DNA from: Candidatus Brocadia sp.
GTDB lineage: Bacteria > Planctomycetota > Brocadiia > Brocadiales > Brocadiaceae
NCBI GenBank assembly: GCA_021646415.1
Contig: SOEU01000002.1
Coordinates: 363,184 to 427,183, forward strand
Length of the DNA stretch: 64,000 nucleotides
Reading direction: 5' to 3'
This document shows, piece by piece, positions 6,801 to 16,547 of the stretch. The notes beneath the pieces were generated by a model. It had not been told where the DNA came from. It ran no database searches and was given only the letters and a program-made list of their open reading frames with translations. How positions within the stretch are numbered: the first letter of the stretch is position 1; each line of letters begins with the position of its first letter. Both the position numbers and the translations under genes were made by a program.

Positions 6801-9103
6801 GTCTTACACCTTTCGCTGGCAATAACTGCCTGTCCTAATGAGATACCCCCATCGTTGCATGGGATTTTTTGATGGAAATATACCTTGAAACCGTTTGAAC
6901 AGAGTTCACGGATAAGCCGGCTGGAAAGGAAATTGTTTTGGAACACTCCACCCGACAGAACGACGTCGTTTAAACCCAGGCAGCCACGGAGTATTGTGCA
7001 CACCTGAAGTGCCGTATTTACTATAGTATTGTGAAATTTCGCAGAAATTACCGAATTTGCAGTCTTAGATTTCAGATCATTTACTATATGTTCAATAATT
7101 TGCCACCATTGAACGATGTGCAAGGGCATGCTGAAGCGTGCCCCTTCAATGACATCAATATAAAACGGGTAGCTTCCAGTCTCATATTCATCCGCAATTA
7201 ATTCGAGTTTTATTGCAGCTTGACCTTCGTAGTTAACGGAATGCTGCAAGCCAAGTATTGAAGCCACACTATCAAAGAGCCTCCCCATGCTTGATGTTAA
7301 CGGTGAATTAATACGGTGTGACAGCATCTTAAAAAGTATTGCTAAGTTTTTCTTTGCTTGCGCAGCAAACTGGAGAGGAGGAAGGAGGGAGGACTGTGAG
7401 ATAGCATCACCATAAATTTGATAAAGATACGAAAGAGCCATACGCCATGGTTCTTTGATTGCTTGTTCTCCGCCGGGCATGGGCACATAATCAAGGTAAC
7501 CAACCCTTTCGTAACCTGAAAGATCCGCAATGAGAAATTCCCCTCCCCACAAGTTGCCATCGTCTCCGTATCCTAATCCGTCAAATGCCACACCAATAAC
7601 CTTATGGCTAATGCCATTCTCAGCCATACCGCTTACAATATGGGCATGGTGGTGTTGAATTCCTATTTTTAAAATATTGTCGCTCTGAGTAAGGGCATAT
7701 TTGGTGGAAAGGTATTCCGGATGAAGGTCGTATGCAATTATCTCCGGCTCTATGGAAAAAAGATCTTTGTAATGTTCGATACTTAACTCATAAGAGTGTA
7801 AGCTTTCTGTATTTTCGAGGTCTCCTATATGATGACTTATAAAAGCATGGTTTCCATGTGCCAGGCAGAATGTATTCTTCAGAAATGCCCCGCAGGCAAG
7901 GATAGGTCTTGTAATAGTGTATTGCAGTCTTAGTGGAAATGGTGCATAACCTCTCGATCTGCGGATGATCGTTTCTTTATCTTCGTTTACTCTTACAACC
8001 GAATCGTCACATCTTATAAAGATTTCACGATCATGCATGAGGAAATAGTCTGCAATACCTTTGAGCCTTGCGAAGGCACTTGAGTCATTATAAACGATTG
8101 GCTCATCGCGCATGTTTCCACTTGTCATCACGAGGGGAAGTCCTGATTCATTTAGTAACAGATAGTGAAGGGGGGTGTAAGGCAGCATTACACCAAGATA
8201 TTTATGCTCAGGGGCAACTTCTGGGGAAAGCGCACAACGGCCCGTTTTTCTCAGCAGCACGATAGGTTTTTGTGCCGATAATAAGAGAGTCTCTTCCTTG
8301 CCATTCATGTGGCAAAACTGCCTTATAGTCCCGATGTTTTCCATCATTACGGCAAATGGTTTGTCATTTCTGTTCTTTCTTTTCCTCAGCAGAGAAACAG
8401 CCATGCTATTCATTGCGTCACAGACCAGATGGTATCCCCCAATCCCTTTCACAGCAACAATCTTTCCCTCTTTCAGAAGGGTGCAAACAGTAGAAAGGGG
8501 GTCGAGTGTATGCACTTTCAAGCCTTTGCTACTGTATAATGTTAGCTGAGGACCACAAACAGGGCAGGCATTGGGCTGGGCATGGAACCTTCTATTTTGG
8601 GGATCATAATACTCCTTCCTACAATCCGGGCACATAGTAAAACTTGACATCGTTGTATTGGCCCTGTCATAAGGGGTATTTTTTATAATAGTAAAACGGG
8701 GGCCGCAATTGGTACAGTTAATGAAGGGGTAACGATAACGCCGTTCTGTCGGGTCGTGCATTTCATTGAAACAATCCTGACAGATCGAAATATCGGCAGA
8801 AACTATCGTAGTATCGCCTTCTTTTATAGCACTTTCTTCGATGACAAATTCTTTGTAACCTTTTGGAGGAAATGACCTATAGCGGATGTCTTCAATAATA
8901 ACGTGGGGAGGTGGTGATTTCATAAGGTGGTCAAGAAATTCTTTTATAGATTCATTACGGCCTTCGACATCTATGAAAACACCGTTTGTGTCATTTTGTA
9001 CAAAACCAGCTAATGAAAACTTTGTAGCGAGATTATAGATAAAAGGACGAAACCCTACCCCTTGAACAAGACCTCTGACAGAAATTTGTATTCTTTCCAG
9101 CAT
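6791..9103 (-). CDS. hypF: Carbamoyltransferase HypF
   Basis: HypF makes the thiocarboxamide on HypE from carbamoyl phosphate, the source of the cyanide ligands of [NiFe] hydrogenase. The 770 residues show the full domain order. An acylphosphatase-like domain comes first (VRGLVQGVGFRPFIYN, residues 9-24), followed by a zinc-finger pair (CQDCFNEMHD and INCTNCGP, then MCPDCRKEYYD and ACPVCGP). A YrdC-like domain (KGIGGYHLVCDA, MTSGNMRDEPI) is next, and a Kae1-like C-terminal domain (HHHAHI, VAFDGLGYGDDG, SGGVFQNN) closes the protein. Length is normal and no lesion is visible. hypC overlaps its end. No hypA, hypB, hypE or structural hydrogenase gene is in the window. Confidence 0.97.
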   Translation of the reverse strand: MLERIQISVRGLVQGVGFRPFIYNLATKFSLAGFVQNDTNGVFIDVEGRNESIKEFLDHLMKSPPPHVIIEDIRYRSFPPKGYKEFVIEESAIKEGDTTIVSADISICQDCFNEMHDPTERRYRYPFINCTNCGPRFTIIKNTPYDRANTTMSSFTMCPDCRKEYYDPQNRRFHAQPNACPVCGPQLTLYSSKGLKVHTLDPLSTVCTLLKEGKIVAVKGIGGYHLVCDAMNSMAVSLLRKRKNRNDKPFAVMMENIGTIRQFCHMNGKEETLLLSAQKPIVLLRKTGRCALSPEVAPEHKYLGVMLPYTPLHYLLLNESGLPLVMTSGNMRDEPIVYNDSSAFARLKGIADYFLMHDREIFIRCDDSVVRVNEDKETIIRRSRGYAPFPLRLQYTITRPILACGAFLKNTFCLAHGNHAFISHHIGDLENTESLHSYELSIEHYKDLFSIEPEIIAYDLHPEYLSTKYALTQSDNILKIGIQHHHAHIVSGMAENGISHKVIGVAFDGLGYGDDGNLWGGEFLIADLSGYERVGYLDYVPMPGGEQAIKEPWRMALSYLYQIYGDAISQSSLLPPLQFAAQAKKNLAILFKMLSHRINSPLTSSMGRLFDSVASILGLQHSVNYEGQAAIKLELIADEYETGSYPFYIDVIEGARFSMPLHIVQWWQIIEHIVNDLKSKTANSVISAKFHNTIVNTALQVCTILRGCLGLNDVVLSGGVFQNNFLSSRLIRELCSNGFKVYFHQKIPCNDGGISLGQAVIASERCKTCA

Positions 9104-9234
9104 GGGAACTTCCTTTACTACCAGTAAATTTTGATTCTGGTCAATAATAAAGAAATGTCTTACCTACTTACGAGTCTTAAGTATAAGCATTTGTATCCTG
9201 TGAGACAATTAATTTATTGATAATTCGTGACTTA

Positions 9235-9414
9235 ATGAAAGCCTTGAACTATGTATTGACACCGGCAGGTATATTGGATTGGCTGATGATGAAGATGATT
9301 TCAATTGAACTGACGGACAAACAGCAAAAGGCTATTGATATCGTTTTGAAAAGAGCAGAGTTATTGGGGGAAACTGTGGGAATCGAACCCCTCGTAATAA
9401 AGTATAAATATTAG
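9235..9414 (+). CDS. Small hypothetical protein
   Basis: This 59-residue frame opens at ATG 9235, with a TTG alternative in frame at 9217. It encodes a helical peptide with the stretch ISIELTDKQQKAIDIVLKRA. It sits between hypF and the tRNA gene and reads away from hypF. No convincing ribosome-binding site, signal peptide or known motif is seen. It may be a real small gene or the remnant of a larger one. Confidence 0.3.
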   Translation: MKALNYVLTPAGILDWLMMKMISIELTDKQQKAIDIVLKRAELLGETVGIEPLVIKYKY

Positions 9415-9518
9415 TCGTATAGACACTTATAAAACGCACTTTTAATTAGGGGCACATTGGTGACGGTTTTTTGAGGGGGGCAAAAGTCGTAGGTGCTTGA
9501 CATACAAGGAGGTAAAAA

Positions 9519-9593
<75 letters not shown>

Positions 9594-9948
9594 ATATAGT
9601 TATAAATATTTGACAGTACAGGTTACCATAGAGAATGCTGAAAATGCAGAGATTGAAATTGAGAGTTTGTGTGGTTGAGAAGATGCAAAACACAATTATT
9701 ATCCTTACATCTTCCATGCCGTTTCTTTGTGTTCTTTTGCGCTCTCTGCGGCGATTTGAATCAATATTATATATTACAAATTCCAAATTGCAAAGCAATT
9801 CTTTGCGTGAAAGTTCAGCTAAATTACGGCTACATGGTTATGGTTTTGATGCCAGTTTCATGCATCGCCCTCGTGGGATAATATTTACTGTTAAAATTAC
9901 CTTTGGGGTTGACATACCTAAAGACCTCTGCTAATCTAATTCACACAT
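9594..9948. other. Gap without a convincing gene
   Basis: Only low-complexity reading frames are present. The stretch around 9718-9755 (gtttctttgtgttcttttgc, then gctctctgcgg) resembles filler repeats common in such genomes. I see no clear terminator or promoter here. Confidence 0.5.
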
Positions 9949-10710
9949 ATGATTTATTTTTCACTAGCTATCGGTCTTATTCTTGTCATTTTCCTCAGTT
10001 TTGCAACTTGTGGACTATGGACGAAATATACCAATAACAAGATGGTTAAAGGATTTCTTTTCCCTGGTACAATCGTACATGAACTCAGCCATGCGTTGTT
10101 GTGTCTTATCACGGGAACAACTATTAAAGAACTGAATTTGTTTACATCCAATAATACGGGGATTAAATACGACAAGCCAAAGGTCCCTTTTCTCTTCGAC
10201 TTCATGATTGCTTCAGCGCCAATTTTTGGTTGTGCGTTTTTTATCTTTTTTATATCAAAGATACTCTCCAACCCTATCCAGATCAATAGCACATTTCCCC
10301 AGGAAATTCAGTTTACGTTCGAGGGGTTTTTCGACCTGATACGACATTTGCTTGATACCGTATGGGTCACATTTAATACCTTTAAGGATCACCTCCATAT
10401 AAAAAATATACGCCACATCTTCTTCGTATTGACTATTATTATTTTTGCGGTTTCTATGGCACCTCACAAACAGGATATCAAACATCTTGTCCTTGGAGTT
10501 GGTATTCTTTCATTGACTTTCTTCTTCCTTGAAAAAGTTGGTATACGTTTATTAAAATACAAAGAATGGGATTTTTTTATAAAGGAATTATGGGGGATTA
10601 CCACCCTTTCGATCTCTGTACTTGCAACCCTGCTTTTTATTACTTTAACGATAATGGGTTTTATCAAAGGATACAGGTTAACATTTGGGCACAAAGGTTC
10701 GAGTAAATAA
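9949..10710 (+). CDS. Membrane metalloprotease-like protein (M50-like, HELSH)
   Basis: The 253-residue protein has about five or six hydrophobic helices. The zinc-binding motif HELSH (in GTIVHELSHALLCLITGT, about residues 40-57) lies at the end of the second helix, as in membrane-embedded M50 proteases, and later aspartates could complete the site. The soluble part is short, with no PDZ domain. It may act on membrane proteins, but no partner is recognisable. The gene overlaps ogt downstream by 26 nt, so the two are probably one transcription unit. A dead protease fold serving another role is possible. Confidence 0.7.
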   Translation: MIYFSLAIGLILVIFLSFATCGLWTKYTNNKMVKGFLFPGTIVHELSHALLCLITGTTIKELNLFTSNNTGIKYDKPKVPFLFDFMIASAPIFGCAFFIFFISKILSNPIQINSTFPQEIQFTFEGFFDLIRHLLDTVWVTFNTFKDHLHIKNIRHIFFVLTIIIFAVSMAPHKQDIKHLVLGVGILSLTFFFLEKVGIRLLKYKEWDFFIKELWGITTLSISVLATLLFITLTIMGFIKGYRLTFGHKGSSK

Positions 10711-11242
10711 TCCGGAAATAATTTATTTTGGCAGTTTTTTTACAGCAATAGGCCACGTGTACATTGCAAAAAACGCAAGAGGGGTTTGCCGGATTTCATT
10801 CCCCCACACCAGTGAGGAAGATTTTCCACGTCCATATTTGAAAGGCACATTGGTAAAAATCCAGAAAAACGATTCACTTCTGAAAGCCGAAATAGATATA
10901 TTAAAAAGATATTTTGAAGGTAAACGGGTAAACTTCGATTTTCCTTTAGACTTAAGTGAAGGTACTGCATTTCAACAAAAGGTGTGGAGAAAATTACGAG
11001 AAATACCTTATGGAGAACGTCGGTCATATAAGTGGGTTGCAGAACAGATTGGACATCCCCTTGCCGCGAGGGCGGTGGGTCTGGCAAATAATAAAAACCC
11101 TTTTCCCCCAGTTGTTCCCTGCCACAGAGTTGTCGGTTCTGATGGTTCATTAACTGGGTATGCCTTCGGGATACACATCAAAAAATATTTGTTAGAAATG
11201 GAATGTAAGGCAGTTTGTGACAGTGGTTTTTGCATACTGTGA
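10685..11242 (+). CDS. ogt: Methylated-DNA-protein cysteine methyltransferase
   Basis: This is a suicide repair protein that moves O6-alkyl groups from guanine to its own cysteine. The C-terminal domain has the family block VWRKLREIPYGERRSY, the recognition helix RAVGLANNKNPFPP and the active-site PCHRVVGSDGSLTGY (Cys about residue 141). The N-terminal ribonuclease-like domain is present but divergent. The frame opens at TTG 10685, inside the preceding metalloprotease gene. A later GTG or ATT start is possible, so the exact N terminus is uncertain. Length (185) is normal for Ogt. Confidence 0.93.
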   Translation: MGTKVRVNNPEIIYFGSFFTAIGHVYIAKNARGVCRISFPHTSEEDFPRPYLKGTLVKIQKNDSLLKAEIDILKRYFEGKRVNFDFPLDLSEGTAFQQKVWRKLREIPYGERRSYKWVAEQIGHPLAARAVGLANNKNPFPPVVPCHRVVGSDGSLTGYAFGIHIKKYLLEMECKAVCDSGFCIL

Positions 11243-11294
11243 ACGTTCAGCAATCAGGGTTGAAATGAATTGCCGGGGGCGAAGACTATTAGCT

Positions 11295-12236
11295 TTACGG
11301 CTTGTCCACAGAAATACCGGGATAGTGTTCTTTTAGGGGGTCTTTATCCCGTATTACATGCTTTTGTTTTTGGATGTCTGCCCGTAAATATTTTGGTAGA
11401 TTAAATAGTGCATGATGTGTAATACTATCGTAAAAACGAAGCCCGCCGATAATCCTTGAATTGACCCTTGCATCAATTTCTTCACCCGTGATATCAAGAT
11501 TAGATGGGTTATATGTTGCCATGGAAAATCCCCACTGGAGTGCGTAAGAAGGGATATATGTAACATAGGGGAATACATGTGGAAACACCTTGCTTAATGT
11601 ATTGCAAATGCTAGTAAATGCATCGTTCTCTGAAACAGAGGCTGCACCCGACTGTATGATGAGTATTCCATCCTCTTTAAGCCTTTCTGCAACAATCTGA
11701 TAAAATTCCAGGGTAAAAAGCATATATGATGGCCCACCCTCTAACGGGTCATTTACGTCTACAATGATCACATCAAACCTATCCTGTATCCGTTCCAGAT
11801 ATTTTCTGCCGTCTTCAATGACGAGTTCCACACGGTTGTCATCAAATGAGCCAGCGTGAAATGAGGAAAGAAACTTTTTGGAACAATGTATCATTTCCTT
11901 ATCAATATCAACCATTACGGCTTTTATTACCGTTTGATAGCGAAGCGTCTCTCGCAACGTTGCCCCTTCGCCACCCCCCAGAATAAGTACGTTTTCTGCG
12001 CCCGGATGTAAAACAAGAGAAGGGTGTACCAGTGCTTCATGGTAGATAAATTCATCAGTTTCCGCCGATTGAAACTCATTATCAAGGATGAGACATCTTC
12101 CGAAATTATAGGTATCGACTATGATAATTTTTTGGATCTCTGACTGAACCTGGCATACAACATCCTTGAAGGCATGTTTGTGCAATTCGTAACTGTTAAA
12201 ATAATCATCTATCCAATTTACCGGAGCCTTTTCCAT
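11295..12236 (-). CDS. speE: Spermidine synthase (polyamine aminopropyltransferase)
   Basis: SpeE transfers the aminopropyl group of decarboxylated AdoMet to putrescine. I start at ATG 12236 (MEKAPVNWIDDYFNSYELH), since the longer upstream frame is non-homologous and overlaps speD. The 313-residue protein shows QIIIVDT-like binding strands, LILDNEFQSAETDEFIYHE, the nucleotide-binding LILGGGEGATLRE (about residue 97) and VIIVDVNDPLEGG with the catalytic aspartate, followed by the family C-terminal half. It follows speD by 17 nt, giving a two-gene spermidine operon read leftward. Confident assignment. Confidence 0.95.
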   Translation of the reverse strand: MEKAPVNWIDDYFNSYELHKHAFKDVVCQVQSEIQKIIIVDTYNFGRCLILDNEFQSAETDEFIYHEALVHPSLVLHPGAENVLILGGGEGATLRETLRYQTVIKAVMVDIDKEMIHCSKKFLSSFHAGSFDDNRVELVIEDGRKYLERIQDRFDVIIVDVNDPLEGGPSYMLFTLEFYQIVAERLKEDGILIIQSGAASVSENDAFTSICNTLSKVFPHVFPYVTYIPSYALQWGFSMATYNPSNLDITGEEIDARVNSRIIGGLRFYDSITHHALFNLPKYLRADIQKQKHVIRDKDPLKEHYPGISVDKP

Positions 12237-12253
12237 ACGATTTCTCACCGTTC

Positions 12254-12682
12254 CTATAAACAGATTGGAGAACAAGAATCCAAGATATTTACATTCATTT
12301 CCATCGTTTTGCCATCTTGTATCTTCCTGGACGAGAGATTTCCTCTTTTCAATTCTAACAGGGAGGTTTCTTTTGCATGAAATGCCTGTATTATAAAAGC
12401 AGCGGCATTTTGTGGGTTGATGATGTTGCCACCACAAATGAAGACGTCTGCTGCGGCATACGCATGTTCAGGCCATGTATGAACTGAAATATGAGACTCT
12501 GCAAGAATTGCGACTCCCGTAACACCGTAGGGGCTAAATCGATGACACACGACATCTACCAATGTTGCCTTTATGGACTTTGTAGCTTTTGTGAGAATTT
12601 CTTTTACAACATCAACGTTGTCAATGATATCGTGACAACATCCCCACATCTCCAAAATGATGTGTCTACCTAATGCATCCAT
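12254..12682 (-). CDS. speD: S-adenosylmethionine decarboxylase proenzyme
   Basis: SpeD supplies decarboxylated AdoMet for spermidine synthesis. Start ATG 12682 has a GGGGAGGGG ribosome-binding site. The 142-residue proenzyme is the short bacterial/archaeal class. It carries the self-cleavage site ESHISVHTWPE (cleavage between Glu and Ser gives the pyruvoyl group) near residue 65, and a downstream catalytic Cys in VFICGGNI. The C terminus is about 20 residues longer than the minimal form and ends close to speE. Cleavage site and catalytic residues look intact. Confidence 0.95.
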   Translation of the reverse strand: MDALGRHIILEMWGCCHDIIDNVDVVKEILTKATKSIKATLVDVVCHRFSPYGVTGVAILAESHISVHTWPEHAYAAADVFICGGNIINPQNAAAFIIQAFHAKETSLLELKRGNLSSRKIQDGKTMEMNVNILDSCSPICL

Positions 12683-13049
12683 TATGTTGCCCCTCCCCAG
12701 CTGTGTAATAGAAGTAAACACACAACTTTCAGTTTTATTTTGATGTGTATTTTTGAATGTATGTTTTTTTACTTTTGATTTAATTTTTGGTCAAAAACAT
12801 CGTTTTAGAAATGGCTAAAGATGAATAGCCATAAACATGCGTTTGATTCTAGAATGAATGATGAAACTTGTCAAGAATGAATAATGGAAACAACAGAGAA
12901 ATATTTTGACAATTAAAATTCCATCTTGTATAGTCCTAATCCATGAGACATGCAATAAAGCAGAATACATCCCAAATTTTCCTTCATTTTCCTTTGTTAA
13001 TTTCCTCCCAATCGCTGTGCTTCCCCGTTATTAAAGAAGGGATAGGGGG
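12683..13049. promoter_or_regulatory. Divergent intergenic region between speD and the MurC-like gene
   Basis: This 367-nt AT-rich region must hold promoters for speD-speE (leftward) and for the ligase gene (rightward). I could not single out a convincing -35/-10 pair. The right end (about 13020-13050) carries a G-rich dispersed repeat (aagaagggatagggggatga) that abuts the ligase start. Confidence 0.45.
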
Positions 13050-14486
13050 ATGAGGGGGAGTTGTGGAGATTTCAGGAAATTTTCGTATCACTTCGTAGGT
13101 ATAGGTGGCATTGGTATGAGTGCAATTGCCCAGGTTCTCAGGGAGAAAGGTCATATTGTCGGTGGTTCTGACAGAAATTACGATAAAAATATTACCCAGG
13201 ATATATTCTCCAAGCTCTTAATCCAGGGTATTTCACTCCATCCTCAGGATGGTTCTGGTGTTAAAGAAAATACCGACTACGTAGTTGTTTCCTCCGCTAT
13301 CGAAGAAGATAACCCTGATGTTAAAAAAGCACGTATATTTGACAAAAAGATTATAAAGCGTGCCGACCTCCTTGCTGAAATGTTTAACCCTGGATATGGC
13401 ATTGCTATTGGAGGAACGAATGGAAAGACCACGGTAAGTTGTATGGTGGGCTACATCCTCGACTTTGCCGGCCTGTCTCCCACCATTATCGTAGGTGGCT
13501 GTATCAAAAATTATGTAAACAACTCCTCCTTAGGTAACGCAAAGACGGGTGCCTCGGATATTATTTCCATTGAGGCTGACGAGAGTGACGGCAGCATTGT
13601 TTTGTATACACCCCGCGTATCCGTTATTACCAATATCTCGAAAGATCACAAGTCTACCGAAGAGATATCGAAGATGTTTATAACTCTTTCACAAAACACA
13701 CGGGAAAGGCTCATTCTCAATACCGATTGTCCGTATCTGAGAATGATAGATTTTGAGCATAAGAGTGTTGTTACCTATGGATTAGACAACAACGCCGGTC
13801 TATGTGCAAAAAATATAGCCTACAAATCATTTCAATCCACATTCACCGTGGACAATCAGGCCTTTGAGATAAATCTCCCCGGTAGTTACAATGTATCGAA
13901 CGCACTTGCAGCTATCGCTGTGGCGAGGAGTTTAAACATCAGTGATAGCAAAACAGCAGCAGCACTGAGAGAATTCAGGGGTGTACAACGCAGGATGGAT
14001 ATTACCGGTGAGGTTGATGGAATAAGGATAATAGACGACTATGCCCACAATCCTGAAAAAGTTATGGCAGCAATAAATGCTGTAAAGCTTGGCTGTAAGC
14101 GGGTCATTGCCATCTTTCAGCCGCACGGTTATGGTCCCACCAATTTTATGAAAGAGGAATTTGTCGAAGCATTTACGAAAGTTCTTTCTCCTCACGACAT
14201 ACTTTTTATGCCAGAAATATTCTATGCCGGAGGCACTGCAAGAAAAAATATCTCTTCTGCCGATATTGTTAAACGGGTAAGAGAAGGCGGCAAAAATGCC
14301 TTTTTTATTGAAAGGAGAGACGATATTATTCCAGCAATTCATAAGATGGTTTCTGCCGGTGACGGTATCCTTGTTATGGGGGCCCGGGATAATACGCTCA
14401 CAGAATTTTGCCAAAAAATTTTACATTCAATTAAAAATCAATTTGATACCTTAATTTGTTCTTTCCCTGATAGAAACAAAGAATAA
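13050..14486 (+). CDS. murC: MurC-type UDP-N-acetylmuramate-alanine ligase (divergent)
   Basis: A 478-residue Mur ligase with the MurC domain order. The UDP-binding Rossmann domain opens with FVGIGGIGMSAIAQVL (about residues 15-30). The ATP loop is GGTNGKTTVSCM (about 122-133), the acidic motif is EADESDGSI and the C-terminal domain has IDDYAHNPEKV and FQPHGYGPTNF. MurC adds L-alanine to UDP-MurNAc in peptidoglycan synthesis. The usual motif NIxxDHLD reads NISKDHKSTEE here, and FQPHRYTRT is replaced by FQPHGYGPTNF. It therefore belongs to a divergent branch and might ligate a different substrate. The gene stands alone, outside a dcw cluster. The start lies within a G-rich repeat and is uncertain by a few codons. 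Confidence 0.75.
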   Translation: MRGSCGDFRKFSYHFVGIGGIGMSAIAQVLREKGHIVGGSDRNYDKNITQDIFSKLLIQGISLHPQDGSGVKENTDYVVVSSAIEEDNPDVKKARIFDKKIIKRADLLAEMFNPGYGIAIGGTNGKTTVSCMVGYILDFAGLSPTIIVGGCIKNYVNNSSLGNAKTGASDIISIEADESDGSIVLYTPRVSVITNISKDHKSTEEISKMFITLSQNTRERLILNTDCPYLRMIDFEHKSVVTYGLDNNAGLCAKNIAYKSFQSTFTVDNQAFEINLPGSYNVSNALAAIAVARSLNISDSKTAAALREFRGVQRRMDITGEVDGIRIIDDYAHNPEKVMAAINAVKLGCKRVIAIFQPHGYGPTNFMKEEFVEAFTKVLSPHDILFMPEIFYAGGTARKNISSADIVKRVREGGKNAFFIERRDDIIPAIHKMVSAGDGILVMGARDNTLTEFCQKILHSIKNQFDTLICSFPDRNKE

Positions 14487-14640
14487 ACACCTGTTCAATG
14501 TTCAATTGCAGGTAACAGTCGCAGTTTAAAAAAGGTGGAAAACATTTGAATGACAACGATTGACTCTGTTATCCTGTACTAGCGTGCTTTGTTTATGAAT
14601 AAACTCACGCCAGGGGGACGAACGAACTCTACATCACGGC

Positions 14641-16059
14641 TTATTTTTCCTTCCAATTCGTGTGAAATACACCTGGTTGATCGACCCTTTCAAAGGTGTG
14701 TGCCCCGAAATAATCGCGTTGGGCCTGGATAAGGTTGGCAGGGAGACGTTCTGAGCGGTATGAGTCAAAATAGGCCAGTGAGGCGCTCATTGCTGGTACA
14801 GGAATTCCCAAATCAACAGCCGTCTTAACGGCAAAACGCCAGGCGTCCTGCCGGCTTTGGATAGCTTGTTTGAATTCATCATCCATCAGCAGATTGGGCA
14901 GGGCCGGGTTGCGACGGTAGGCATGCGTAATATCGTCCAATAACCTGGCACGAATAATGCACCCGGCACGCCAAATACGGGCAATTTCACATAAGTCCAG
15001 GCCGTAGCCATATTCTGACGAGGCTTTTTTGAGCAGGGCCATGCCCTGCGCATAGGAGCAAATCTTTGATGCATACAGCGCAGCCCGTGCTGCGTCAATG
15101 ATTTTTTGCCGGTCACCACTATAGGTACCCTTCGGGCCGAAGAGTATTTTAGCGGCAGCCACCCGTTCTTCTTTCATGGAGGAAAGAATGCGCCCGTCTA
15201 CCGCTGCCGTAATCGTGGGAATAGCGGCACCGATATCGAGGGCGTTTTGGCTGGTCCACTTGCCGGTACCCTTTTGCCCGGCTTTATCCAAAACTAAATC
15301 AACCAGTGGTTTACCGGTTTTATCATCCCGTTTGGTAAAGATGTCGGCAGTAATTTCGATAAGAAAAGAGGAAAGTTCTCCGGCGTTCCAGTCGCTAAAA
15401 ATCCGATGAAATTCCTCTGGTGAGGGATTGATGGCAGTTTTGAGCACAGCATAACTCTCGGCGATCAGTTGCATATCGCCGTACTCAATGCCGTTGTGCA
15501 CCATCTTGACGTAATGACCAGCACCACCAGGACCAATGTAGGTTACACATGGCGTACCGTCTGACGGCGCTTTTGCTGCAATGGCCGTTACCAGCGGCTC
15601 AATAATGGCGTATGCCTCTTTGGTGCCACCCGGCATCAGGCTGGGACCGTAGCGGGCACCTTCCTCCCCACCGGAAACGCCCATGCCGATAAAGCGCAGG
15701 TTTATTGATCCCAACTCTCTTGCCCGCCGCTCGGTGTCGGAAAAAAAGGTGTTGCCGCCATCAATGATGATATCGCCTGCATCCAGCAACGGTTTTAGCT
15801 GGCTGATAACGTCATCCACCGCCCTACCGGCCTTGACCATAATCTGAACGGTGCGTGGACGCTCCAGGCTATTGACGAACTCTTCCATCGTATAAGTAGC
15901 GGTAATACTCTTGCCTCTTGCCTCACCCGCCATAAATTCATGGGTTTTTTCTGCGGTACGATTGAAAACCGAGACACGAAAACCGTGGTCTGCGGCATTC
16001 AAGACCAGATTTTGCCCCATAACGGCAAGCCCAACAAGTCCAAATTGGTTTTTTGACAT
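14641..16059 (-). CDS. gnd: 6-phosphogluconate dehydrogenase (decarboxylating)
   Basis: This enzyme of the oxidative pentose phosphate pathway converts 6-phosphogluconate to ribulose-5-phosphate with NADP. Start ATG 16059 is preceded by AGAGGATGCT. The 472-residue protein has the nucleotide-binding start QFGLVGLAVMGQNLVLN, GMGVSGGEEGARYGPS, catalytic KMVHNGIEYGDMQLIAES and, later, KWTSQNALD, all typical of the long (about 470) bacterial form. Codon choice looks richer in G+C than the neighbours (many GCC, GGC, CGC codons), which could mean a different origin. No pentose-phosphate partner is adjacent. Confidence 0.96.
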   Translation of the reverse strand: MSKNQFGLVGLAVMGQNLVLNAADHGFRVSVFNRTAEKTHEFMAGEARGKSITATYTMEEFVNSLERPRTVQIMVKAGRAVDDVISQLKPLLDAGDIIIDGGNTFFSDTERRARELGSINLRFIGMGVSGGEEGARYGPSLMPGGTKEAYAIIEPLVTAIAAKAPSDGTPCVTYIGPGGAGHYVKMVHNGIEYGDMQLIAESYAVLKTAINPSPEEFHRIFSDWNAGELSSFLIEITADIFTKRDDKTGKPLVDLVLDKAGQKGTGKWTSQNALDIGAAIPTITAAVDGRILSSMKEERVAAAKILFGPKGTYSGDRQKIIDAARAALYASKICSYAQGMALLKKASSEYGYGLDLCEIARIWRAGCIIRARLLDDITHAYRRNPALPNLLMDDEFKQAIQSRQDAWRFAVKTAVDLGIPVPAMSASLAYFDSYRSERLPANLIQAQRDYFGAHTFERVDQPGVFHTNWKEK

Positions 16060-16123
16060 AGCATCCTCTTTTTGCATTAAGCGGTTAAAACATTTAAATT
16101 AGGTTTTCAGCTACTTTTTCAAC

Positions 16124-16150
16124 GTAGAGCGAAGAGTCTCTTCGCTCTAC
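16124..16150. repeat. Perfect palindrome with 13-bp arms upstream of gnd
   Basis: gtagagcgaagag at 16124-16136 is mirrored exactly by ctcttcgctctac at 16138-16150. It lies 64 nt upstream of the gnd start, so it could be a repeat or an operator-like or terminator-like hairpin. No T-run follows it on either strand. Confidence 0.6.
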
Positions 16151-16197
16151 AATCGCAATTTCGAAATTCCTTAGCACAGCATAGCCGCGACCAAAGA

Positions 16198-16518
16198 CAA
16201 CCACCTCTCTTTCCCCGCCTTCGCAAGGGAGGGGACTTCATCGTGAGTCTTCGGAGTGAGTTCAGACGAACGATGAAAAGGAGGTCTATCGTGGGTTATT
16301 TGTTATTTGGTTATGATCACAAAACCCGCATGAATAAAATGAAAATTACTATGTTTATCATTGTTATTGAATTAAGGGATGGAAGTTTCTCATTAATTTC
16401 CACTTGCGGTTATATGATACAAGATTACAATGTATCATTATTATCTAGCGCAGCACTGCCGCAACCAAAAGCCCCCTCTCTTTCCCCCCCTTCGCAAGGG
16501 GGGACACAAGGGGGGTAA
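16198..16518. repeat. Gap filled by dispersed-repeat fragments
   Basis: Two repeat pieces are visible: cccgccttcgcaagggaggg with a following ttcggagtgagttcagacga at about 16216-16270, and ttcgcaaggggggacacaag at about 16490-16510. The reading frame between them is not convincing as a gene. Confidence 0.5.
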
Positions 16519-16547
16519 AAAACTTTCCTAAAAAAGAAGTTTTTACA

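Noticed and set aside
16243..16518. 91-residue reading frame before the SagB-type gene
   Set aside because: It begins and ends in dispersed-repeat sequence and has no protein-like conservation.
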